14,319 nt of DNA from Goniomonas avonlea (Eukaryota > Cryptophyceae > Goniomonadida > Goniomonadaceae), in NCBI GenBank assembly GCA_003573635.1, contig QUTJ01031658.1, positions 1-14,319 of the forward strand, given 5' to 3'. The notes beneath the pieces are model-generated. The model saw nothing but the letters and a program-made list of their open reading frames with translations. It had not been told where the DNA came from and did not search any database. Made by a program: the position numbers and the translations under genes. Below, in pieces: positions 7,076 to 14,319 of the stretch (positions within the stretch are counted from its first letter, which is position 1; each line of letters starts with the position of its first letter).

Positions 7076-7444
7076 TTAACTGGCTGGACTGTTCTGCGAC
7101 GCGACCGTCGTCTTGTTGTGGTTGCCATCTGACCGCACCTGACTCACCACCAGCAGTGCCGCCCCTCCCGCAAAGAAGAAAGCGACCGGACCCAACCCCT
7201 TGGGCTGTGCGTTGTTCTTTGTTCTGTTGCCATTGCGCGTATGCGGTGTGTGTTGGTGCCCCTCTTGACTGTGTTTGTATCCTCCGTTGATTGTGTTCTG
7301 CCAAGCGTGTGTCTCGGCTGTGTTGTGCCTTGTTGTAACACTTGGCGGTGCAGCCAAGCGGCCTGCCGTGCCGGCCAAAGGTCGCCCGGGTCCTGCTGCA
7401 ATGGCTGCTGCAGCTGCGCTCCAAAAGTCCATGGGGTTTGGCAA
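7076..7444 (-). CDS. Hypothetical small single-membrane-segment protein
   Basis: An ATG-started frame of 122 aa lies in the 850-bp space between the convergent CDK and monooxygenase genes. The N-terminus is Ala-rich (MDFWSAAAAAIAAGPGRP), the middle is rich in His/Thr/Asn/Gln, and near the C-terminus there is one hydrophobic segment (GPVAFFFAGGAALLVVSQV) long enough to span a membrane. The odd middle part could be an intron: a GTGTTAC donor after APP and a GCACAG acceptor before KGLGPV are phase-compatible and would leave about 75 aa, but the acceptor has no pyrimidine tract. No family is recognised. Longer overlapping frames exist on both strands, so this may be a chance ORF. Confidence 0.25.
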   Translation of the reverse strand: MPNPMDFWSAAAAAIAAGPGRPLAGTAGRLAAPPSVTTRHNTAETHAWQNTINGGYKHSQEGHQHTPHTRNGNRTKNNAQPKGLGPVAFFFAGGAALLVVSQVRSDGNHNKTTVASQNSPAS

Positions 7445-7733
7445 CCTGTTCTAAACGCTCTCCGTCAGCAACAGCCCGTACCTGCGTTTCGAACCAATGC
7501 TGGCGCTTGGTGTGCCACACCATACTGCAACGCAAGCCGTTGTAACAACGTGTGCTTTTCCTGTCGCTACGGCAACGTAGGGCTAACTGCCCAACACGCT
7601 TGCTGCAGCAGAAACGCGCGCATTTCCATATCACAGCGCCTTTACTGGAGAGTGTGCTTCAGCCACTCCAGTCTATCCTGTCGCTACCGCAGCGCGGCTT
7701 CAGTTGCCGTGAGCGATAACCTGGCAAGTCTTT
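7445..7733. other. Intergenic stretch; no supported gene
   Basis: Overlapping Cys-rich frames run on both strands (for example + 7241-7768 and - 7050-7634), but none shows a motif, a typical start context or family resemblance. I see no RNA gene and no repeat until the duplication at 7734. Confidence 0.4.
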
Positions 7734-7896
7734 GGCCCGGTTCGTGGTGCACTGATTCCCAAATATGACCAAATACAACCATGCATTACGGTGGGACAAC
7801 AGTTTCTGGTGGCCCGGTTCGTGGTGTACTGATTCCCAAATACAACCAAATGCAACCATGCATTACAGCATTACGGTGGGACAACTGTTTCTGGTG
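7734..7896 (-). repeat. Tandem duplication of the monooxygenase 3' end
   Basis: Two copies lie head to tail: 7734-7810 and 7811-7896, both starting GGCCCGGTTCGTGGTG and ending TTTCTGGT on +. The right copy carries about 9 extra bases (ACAGCATT region, about 7865-7873). On the minus strand the right copy contains the last codons and TAA stop (7871-7873) of the monooxygenase. The left copy still encodes PETVVPP-stop with only a synonymous change, so the gene tail and part of its 3' flank were copied recently. Confidence 0.85.
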
Positions 7897-9313
7897 TGCA
7901 GCCAAAAACGAGCTGCTCCAAGCGGTCGCCACCAGTCGCATCCCAGGCACCGATGCCTGTGTCCCGCATCACTTGAATGCGTTTGAGTGCCTGCTCCCCC
8001 CCCAGCCCTTTGCGCGTGACGTGGTACGCCGGGTCAAGAAACTGGGGGTTGTGCAGCGCCGCCACTGCTGCATGTGAGCCACACACCTTGGACCTCGACC
8101 GAGCTATCATTTCTTTCTCGTACGCGCGGAGTGCTGCAGTAACAAGTTCCTGGCGAGTCGGCGGGGGGGCGCTCGGGTCCCTTCGTGGTGGTGGACACGG
8201 TTTCGACGCGCCTCCCTTGTTTTGTCGATTGCGCCGAGGACAGGGTGAAAAATGATTCACAAGGCTCTCAGACAGGTTGAGACCGTCGAGCATTGCTTGG
8301 TTGGCACCCTGCCCCTTGAACGGGGACATGCAGTGCGCGGCATCCCCTGCGAGGGTGACCAGGGAACTTGGGAAGATGGCTGAGTCTACAGCCAGGGCAT
8401 CGCCAGAATCTGGAGCGCGATCGAATGCAGGATACCCACAGAGGAGGTCATCAGGTGTCGCAAGCAGCATTGGACCGATAGGATCGAACCATTGCCCACA
8501 ACGCCGCATAACCTCGGCTCGAAGTTCAGTGGGTGATTGTGACAGGGCCTGCGCAGCCTTTTCATCCAAGGCAAACGACAACTGCCACATTGAGTGATCT
8601 GTAGTGAACGGCATCACGAATATGCGCGTAGACCCATCAGATGCCTGAAACGCACGCTCTCGGCACAAAGGAAATGCTGCGTTCGGGAAAATCCCCAGGA
8701 CAACGAGATGATCCAAATATCGAAGCGGGGTATCATTGGGCATCAACAATCGTCGAACAGTGGAGCGGATTCCATCGCAGCCAACACAAGCTGCCGCACG
8801 GAACGAAGGGAGACCGTTAAAGTGCAGAACTACCCCGTCACCGTCGCTCTCGATGTCTCTCAAGTCCGCACCCCAAACAACCGTGCCGGGAGGAAGGGCG
8901 TCAAGAAAGATTTGACGCAACGCCTGGCGTGGAATGTGAAGATTGTGTGTTCCAACACGTTTCCAATCTGGTTTGCAATCTCCCGCAGGCGACTGCGTTT
9001 TTTTTGTTCGGGTCCAGGTTGGACCCCAGAACGCAACAACACGGCCACAGTGATCGAAAATAAAATGTGAGGACGACCAGGTACAAGCGGCTGCAACCTT
9101 TTCACTCAACCCCAGGTGCTCAATCATCTTTGACCCTTGCTGTAGCGTCAAGCCAAAACCCTGACGGCGTGAATCGAAAGAGGGATCTTTCTCAAACACA
9201 GTGCAGCGCAGACCCTGATTTAACAGAGATAATGCCAGAGCAAGTCCGCCAATCCCGCCACCAACCACAGCAATGGTTACATCCGAGTGTGCAAGCACTG
9301 CCTTGCCCACCAT
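7871..9313 (-). CDS. FAD-dependent aromatic-ring-type monooxygenase, intronless
   Basis: Uninterrupted 480-aa frame. It is a group A flavoprotein monooxygenase (salicylate hydroxylase/TetX-like fold) that would use FAD, NAD(P)H and O2 to hydroxylate or epoxidise a small organic substrate. Visible signatures: dinucleotide motif VVGGGIGGLALA (16-27) with acidic VFEKD closing the ribose site (39-43), the DG motif CVGCDGIRSTVR (176-187), and the second FAD motif LAGDAAHCMSPFKGQGANQA (321-340). About 35 low-complexity residues rich in Pro/Arg/Lys (355-388) interrupt the helix after the GD motif, and residues 98-120 look like another insert. The first in-frame ATG is at 9313; the frame stays open upstream to a GTG at 9418, so an upstream exon or leader cannot be excluded. 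It is divergent from the myotubularin gene. The complete lack of introns contrasts with its neighbours. The substrate is not predictable. Confidence 0.9.
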   Translation of the reverse strand: MVGKAVLAHSDVTIAVVGGGIGGLALALSLLNQGLRCTVFEKDPSFDSRRQGFGLTLQQGSKMIEHLGLSEKVAAACTWSSSHFIFDHCGRVVAFWGPTWTRTKKTQSPAGDCKPDWKRVGTHNLHIPRQALRQIFLDALPPGTVVWGADLRDIESDGDGVVLHFNGLPSFRAAACVGCDGIRSTVRRLLMPNDTPLRYLDHLVVLGIFPNAAFPLCRERAFQASDGSTRIFVMPFTTDHSMWQLSFALDEKAAQALSQSPTELRAEVMRRCGQWFDPIGPMLLATPDDLLCGYPAFDRAPDSGDALAVDSAIFPSSLVTLAGDAAHCMSPFKGQGANQAMLDGLNLSESLVNHFSPCPRRNRQNKGGASKPCPPPRRDPSAPPPTRQELVTAALRAYEKEMIARSRSKVCGSHAAVAALHNPQFLDPAYHVTRKGLGGEQALKRIQVMRDTGIGAWDATGGDRLEQLVFGCTPETVVPP

Positions 9314-9549
9314 CCAAAGAAAGATGGGAGACCAAAAACGAAAACTGGCCGGCCTTGCTTTGAGGCTCGGTGGCTGGCGGCTGGCACTGGCTGAGTCTGG
9401 CACTCTGGCTGCACCCACGTGACAGGCAACATTGGCAGCCTATCCAATTCATGTCATGTGCTACAAAACAGATTTGAAGCATCATAGTATGTACGTTATG
9501 TATCATTATCTATCAAGGGCAGCGCCGGCACGCCAAATTTGCTTGGCGA
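9314..9549. promoter_or_regulatory. Divergent promoter between monooxygenase and myotubularin genes
   Basis: 236 bp between the two start codons. It contains CGAAAACTGG (9339-9348), the same 10-mer that flanks the palindromes in the NEPRO/CDK promoter, a CCAAT (about 9444), and an inverted repeat CGCCAA (9531-9536) / TTGGCG (9543-9548) directly before the myotubularin ATG, resembling an E2F-like half-site pair. No TATA box is obvious. Confidence 0.5.
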
Positions 9550-12500
9550 ATGGCGACGCGTGGGTTTGCTCCTCCGGTTGAATCACCGGATGAAACCTCG
9601 GAAGACACCGTCATGGTTGAGGAGGCGCCTTTTGAACCACCCCTTTCGCAGTTCACCCGCTTTCGTGTCACCATTCTGGAGGCCAGGGGGGTGCCTCCAG
9701 TGACTGACTGCTACTGTAGCCTGACTCTGAGCGATGGCTCGGACCTCGGGAAAACATCCGTTTGTAGCGATGGCAAAACTTCTTCCCCTGCCTGGACCGA
9801 TGGGTTCTCTGTGCAGCTTCAAGGCACAGACTATGTCGTTGTCACGCTTCGCGCACGGGGCTTTTCCGCAGTGCACTACGCACTTGGGGATAAACTTGGC
9901 AAAGAACTGAGTAAAATTGGCCGGTGTAGACTTTTTCTTCATCACATTGAAAAAAATCAGGATTGGTATCCTCTTGTCCTTCCTGAGTCAGCCGTCGGTG
10001 AGGTGCTCGTGCGGGTGGAAGAAGAGGACCCGGAGCTTTCTCGACAACGCCCCTGTCGTCGAACCCGGCTTGTGGACATGTTTCCACCGGACTGTGAGCA
10101 CTTTGAGCGGCTGTGGAGTCTTGCCTGTGATGAAAAGGGCAAGTCGACACTGGTGCCTGAGGCCAAAGAATATGTCTTGAAGTCCTTCGGAGGAATACTG
10201 CTCAATCAGCAGCGTGGATCGCTGTTTCTCACTGAGTTGCGATTCATCTTTATTCCTTTGTCGGGTAGCGGGGAGCATCTTGGGTGTGTAGTTATCCCTT
10301 TAGCCACCGTTGCCCGTGCGAAAGCTTCGATGAAAGAGGTGAGCACCGCTGTCCCTTTTCTTTTTGAGTGCGCACAAGTTTATCCAGTGTTCGCTGAAAC
10401 TCGCTCCCGAACAGTTCAATGGTCGCACCGTGACTATGTTGAAGCTGCGCACAAAAGACGGGCACTCGTTCTTCTTGGCGGAAACGAGTGCCCAACACCT
10501 CGCACCACTCCAGTGGTGCGTTCAGGAGGTACGGTGGCGCAATGCAGAGGACACCCGCCTTTCAAAGCATCCCGCGTGGACATGGTCACAAGACCAGCCT
10601 CTTTTCCTCAAGTTTCCAGACCCTGCGGCGGCTCGGTCAGTGTCACCTGAACCTGCTCCGCGTCGCCCGACCATGCCGTCACAACCGTCGTCTCCGTGCT
10701 CCGCACTCGACCCGAGCTGGCAATTTGATAGCGATGGAATGCAGTCAGAGATGAGAGGACGACAAGGGGTGTGTATGGCTGGTCGGTGGCGGGAAACCAA
10801 GCTGAACATGGACTACGGGCTCTGCGGCACCTACCCCAAGTTGCTCTATGTCCCTTCCTGCATTTCGGACGCTGAGTTGGAGGTACCCGCACGCGCGCAC
10901 ACTGCGCAGCTACATTGTATTGCCGTCCTTTGCTTGCGCACATGGGCTGCCGCAGTCTTCAATGGCGTTGACATTTTGTGCACAACAGGTGAGCGCTGGG
11001 TATCGTTCGCAGGCTCGTGTGCCTGCGTTGGTCTGGCTTCACCCGGTGTCGGGAGCGCCCCTCCTTCGGTGCTCCCAGCCTTTGTCAGGCATGGGAGCGC
11101 GCACGGGGTGCACCGAGGACGAGCAGCTTCTACAAGCTGCCCGGGCTGCTGTGCCGCTCGCTGAGGATTGTGGCAGGGCCCCGGGCGGAGCTGCGTGTGA
11201 GCATGAACGCCAGCCGTTGTATGTTTATGACTGCCGGTAAGTGGTCGTGCCTTGCTTGTCCATCCCCTTCCTTGTTCTCTCATGCCAGAAACTCCCTGAC
11301 CGTCTCTTCCTCCCTGACTGTGTCCACCCGCCTCCCCTGTTCTCCCTGAGCCTTGTTCTCCCGTGCCCTCCACCCCCCTCCTTTCCTTTCCCCCGCTGGC
11401 TTCTCTCTCTCTGACCTTGTCCTCCTCCCCTGCACTCCCGGCATGTCTATTTGTTTGGATTGTCAAAGAGTGAGAGTTTGCGCGCGTGTGTATGCAAGAG
11501 CCAACTGTCGACGCTGTGCTCTGGTGCAGGCCAGTATTTTTTTCTTCTTTGCGCTGTCCGACGTGCGCACGTGTGCACAAGAGCATCCAAGCACACAAAC
11601 ACTTGTGCAGGCCTCACGTTAACGCTGAAGGCAACGCGGTGATGGGCAAAGGACATGAAAGTATCACGCGTCTTGGGGGACCCAGCTGTGCAATTCTCGT
11701 GTTTCTTGGCATTCAGGTGACCCGTCATGGGCCTCTCTTGTGTCTATGGGTCTTCGGATCAGCCTTATCAACCGTATGACTTTGTTTCTCCAAACGGTCC
11801 TGTGCCTCTCTTGTGTCTATGGGTCTTCGGATCAGCCTTATCAACCGTATGACTTTGTTTCTCCAAACGGTCCTGTGCCTCTCTTGTGTCTATGGGTCTT
11901 CGGATCAGCCTTATCAGCCGATGACTTTGTTTGTCCAAGTATATCTCGATCAAGCATTGGCTCTTACTCGGGTGTGTGCAGAACATCCACAAGATGCGAG
12001 ACTCGTTGGCGGCCATGCGAACGGCCACCAGAGTGTCAACGGGCGGCAAGGGTGGTTGGTTCTTGTCTGGTGCGTTTGCTCCACCATAGGGCTTGCTGAG
12101 TTCTTCATGCTGCATGTATGTAGGCATTGGCAACAATGGCTGTCGACAATGAGAGTCGTGTTTTCGGAGCTTATCAACCCATTGAGAAAATCCGTTTTGT
12201 CATTATAACCGTGGGTTGCAGAGGTTGAGCAGAGCGCCTGGCAACATCATATTTCACGCATGCTTCACGCTGCTGTGAGGATGGCGCAGTCGCTGGAACA
12301 GGTGTGTCCGCGAGATGTTGTATGCCGAGTTGTTTCTCTCGTGCTGGCGCAAATACTCCTACTCATGACTGCTTAGCAACAAACGCCGCAGCCGTTTAGC
12401 GATTTTCACGTTGCAGCGGAGTCTCGAAGCGCAAATAGCCAGATTGCCGCTCGAGCCATCCGCTGCCCGCATTTGCGATCCGTAACAACTACACGCACCC

Positions 12501-13937
12501 TGCAGGGGTCGGCAGTTGTTTGCCACTGCAGTGATGGTTGGGACAGAACGTCTCAGATATCGGCACTGACGCAACTATTGCTGGATCCCTACTACCGGAG
12601 TCTGCGTGGGTTCGCAGTCCTGGTAGAGAAGGAGTTCTGCGCCTTTGGGCACAGGTGTGTGCAAAGAGCTAGGAGGGGCCTACCTTGTCAGTGCACTGAA
12701 TTACGATCAGCGTGCTCAAATTGAAACCCGCACAGGGTCCTTGTAAATCCTTGGAACTTGCAATCGCACTTGCAATCGCAAACGACGAGTTTCCTGTCGG
12801 TTGATAAAGCTCATGACGTTCAACTGCCCAGTGGCGTAGGCGTTTGTAACGGTGTGACAGGTTTGAGGACCGCTCCTCCAACACCACCGAGGCATCGCCG
12901 ATATTCATGCAGTGGCTGGATTGCGTGTGGCAGGTACAGTGTTTTTTCATGATGACACTCGATGACTTGACACCCTCAACTGCACGCCACTGGGTTACAT
13001 CACGCAACTCGATGTGACTCGATTGACTTCATGGCACAACTCGACTTCTTGACTGCAAGACGCCTCGACTCATCTTCTCGCCATGGCACTCGAATGACTT
13101 CATGGCGCAACCGTGACGCCACTCAGCTACTATCCCTCAACTGTATGGCGCAACTCGATTGCATCACGGGGATTCCTTGCAGTTTGTGTTTACTCTTGGT
13201 CCGCGCAGCTTATGCAGCAGTTCCCGCATGAATTTGAAATTACGGAGCAACTTCTGTTGCTGCTCGTCGAAGCTGCGTACTCTCGTCAGTTCGCTAACTT
13301 CCTGGGCAACTGCGAGCGCGAGCGTGCCTTTCTCTCCCAGGTTTGTTCATTTTCAATCACTCCTCAGTCTGCGGTGCGACCTGTGGTTCAGTAACGACGA
13401 TCCAGCTCGCTTTTTTGATTCGATCTCTTGGTTGGCGCGAGTAAAACGAGCGACTGCCTCACACTCGCCTGCAGAGGTGCCCGTCAGTGTGGTCTGTGGT
13501 CGCAGCAGCACAGGAAACGTACAAAAACCCAATTTACGCCCCAAGTGGAGTTGCGCGGTGTGGCGAAGCAACACTCTCACTCGCCTTGTCAACTTCGTCG
13601 CTTTCGTCGTCCCCGCTCAAGCCGACGCTATCAACGAACCAACAGGTTACTACGCCTCTCCTACCCATCTTCCTACTGCTGTCACCCACTGGCCACGCTC
13701 CTCTCCGAATGCTGTTTGCCGCCGCTTCCTAGCCCCCCCCCCCCCCAACTGGCAGCATGTGACCACTCGTGTTTGCTTGCACACACCAATGTCAACGGTA
13801 GCCGTGTTTGCATGACTGGCACGCCGCAGGCTGGACAGCATCCTCGAGCTCGGATGCTGCTTCCGCGCTGTGAGGTGCGCCTGTATGTCCTTTATGCCCC
13901 CGCGGAAACGTTTCGCCCTCGTATGTCTTTGAAATGA
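9550..13937 (+). CDS. Myotubularin-family phosphoinositide 3-phosphatase with N-terminal C2 domain, 11 exons
   Basis: Exons: 9550-10338, 10379-10882, 10989-11236, 11611-11716, 11982-12051, 12222-12301, 12506-12654, 12861-12933, 13209-13340, 13475-13645, 13830-13937; all GT-AG, phase-consistent, 809 aa. Myotubularins remove the 3-phosphate from PI3P and PI(3,5)P2 on endosomal membranes. Domains: C2-like 38-157 (FRVTILEARGVPPVTDCYC...), GRAM about 178-300 (GSLFLTELRFIFI), then the phosphatase: WRETKLNMDYGLCGTYP, ALVWLHPVSGAPLLRCSQP, YDCRPHVNAEGN and active site CSDGWDR (607-613) within VVCHCSDGWDRTSQ. The CX5R cysteine, both aspartates and the arginine are present, so it should be active. It continues with SPIFMQWLDCVWQ, FANFLGNCERER and VWSVVAAAQETYKNPIY. 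The last exon (YVLYAPAETFRPRM) fits the VLYP segment only loosely and is uncertain; about 33 Ser/Thr/Leu-rich residues precede it. No coiled coil was seen after the phosphatase. Confidence 0.93.
11731..11936 (+). repeat. 73-bp minisatellite inside a myotubularin intron
   Basis: Three head-to-tail copies start at 11731, 11804 and 11877 (each GCCTCTCTTGTGTCTATGGG...). The first two are almost identical; the third diverges near its end (TCAGCCGATG, TTTGTCC). The array starts 15 nt after the intron's GT donor (11717) and makes up most of this 265-nt intron (11717-11981). Unit length 73 is not a multiple of three, so the open frames over it are a rotating-frame artefact. Confidence 0.9.
12757..12780 (+). 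repeat. 12-bp tandem repeat, two copies
   Basis: CTTGCAATCGCA occurs twice in direct succession within the 206-nt myotubularin intron 12655-12860. It is a small recent slippage product with no visible function. Confidence 0.7.
12945..13180 (+). repeat. Degenerate ACTCGA-rich repeats in a myotubularin intron
   Basis: The 275-nt intron 12934-13208 is largely made of diverged modules. The clearest pair is ACTCGATTGACTTCATGGC at 13017 and ACTCGAATGACTTCATGGC at 13088, 71 bp apart. Shorter pieces (ACTCGATGACTT, GGCGCAACTCGATTG) occur on both sides. It looks like an older, decayed minisatellite of similar unit length to the 73-bp one two kilobases upstream. Confidence 0.6.
13733..13746 (+). repeat. 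C14 homopolymer in the last myotubularin intron
   Basis: A run of 14 C lies inside the proposed intron 13646-13829. The CDK gene has a run of the same length in its long intron. It may serve as part of an extended pyrimidine tract or be simple slippage. Confidence 0.8.
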
Positions 13938-14319
13938 AATGGCATCAAGTGTCCTAATGTGCCTCGATGCCTCTCGCCGATCTGTCTCACTTCGAGGCCT
14001 TGCAAAATCCCTCGTGTGTGCCACGCTCCGATGCCTTCCCTCACTCATGCCGTGTGCGTAGGCCTTGCATAGATGCCTTCCATGTATGCCGCTTCAATAC
14101 CACGCGTACCCTAACTCATATGTCGTGGGCGTCGCTTCGAGGCCTTGTTTTATGCCTCACTTGTGTGTCACGCTTCAATGCCACGCTTACCCGATCTGAT
14201 GAAGCTCATGTCGTGCCGTGTTGTGACGCGGATGTGACGCCGATGTGATGAGGGTGATGTCGTGGCGCTGATATTGTGACGCCGATGTGACGCCGATGTG
14301 ACGAGGCTGATGTCGTGTG
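13938..14319 (+). repeat. Repeat-rich 3' flank with about 53-bp higher-order repeat; no gene seen
   Basis: After the proposed myotubularin stop the sequence is made of recurring short words (CGAGGCCTTG, CACGCTTCAATGCC, GATGCC). From about 14206 it becomes GTGACGCCGAT repeats arranged in a larger unit: similar blocks start at 14223 and 14276, each GTGACGC(G/C)GATGTGACGCC followed by a GATGTCGTG. The array continues past the window end. I find no credible coding region and no AATAAA here; the 93-aa frame at 13967-14248 is a by-product of the repeats. Confidence 0.55.

Noticed and set aside
7241-7768. 175-aa Cys-rich plus-strand ORF and the overlapping 194-aa minus-strand ORF (7050-7634)
   Set aside because: No motifs, atypical starts, overlapping frames on both strands; openness appears compositional.
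9314-9418. 35-residue N-terminal extension of the monooxygenase from a GTG at 9418
   Set aside because: GTG is not an expected start in a eukaryotic nuclear gene; the ATG at 9313 places the FAD motif at residue 16, normal for the family.
11740-12208. Open frames of 119-131 aa over the 73-bp repeats
   Set aside because: They are rotating-frame readings of an intronic minisatellite inside the myotubularin gene.

Overview
The window looks like nuclear DNA of a eukaryote, most likely a microbial one (protist or alga; I cannot place it further). Three of the four main genes are split by many short GT-AG introns. I could define 28 of them, 40 to 374 nt long and mostly 40-100 nt, often with a CTGAC or CTAAT branch-like motif 10-20 nt before the acceptor. 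In all three genes the codon phases across the introns agree and the spliced proteins follow known families. There are no bacterial operon features.

Layout. (1) 1-300: 3' end of an acidic-tailed protein on +, with an AATAAA signal. (2) 465-1660: repeat-rich stretch holding a purine-rich ORF, an ATTTT tract, a long hairpin, a hAT-transposase-like relic and a second structured element. (3) 1998-4479, minus: a seven-exon gene that I reconstruct as the NEPRO/Rmp1 family (RNase MRP and rRNA processing), with a long disordered Ala/Pro-rich tail. (4) 4480-4657: 178-bp divergent promoter packed with palindromes. (5) 4658 to about 7021, plus: PITSLRE-type (CDK11/CDK10-like) protein kinase of at least 13 exons, including one GC-AG intron. 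(6) 7022-7870: spacer with repeats and a doubtful small membrane-protein ORF. (7) 7871-9313, minus: an intronless FAD-dependent monooxygenase whose last codons and 3' flank are tandemly duplicated. (8) 9314-9549: second divergent promoter. (9) 9550-13937, plus: catalytically competent myotubularin with C2, GRAM and phosphatase domains in 11 exons. (10) 13938-14319: short-repeat DNA.

The genes alternate as two divergent pairs (NEPRO/CDK and monooxygenase/myotubularin) that converge in the middle. Roles range over RNA processing, transcription/splicing/cell-cycle signalling, small-molecule oxidation and phosphoinositide turnover, so they are neighbours rather than a pathway. I see no defence system, CRISPR array, rRNA or tRNA. 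The most noteworthy items are the divergent NEPRO gene, the palindrome cluster in its promoter, the C2-GRAM-myotubularin architecture, and the contrast between the intronless monooxygenase and its intron-dense neighbours.
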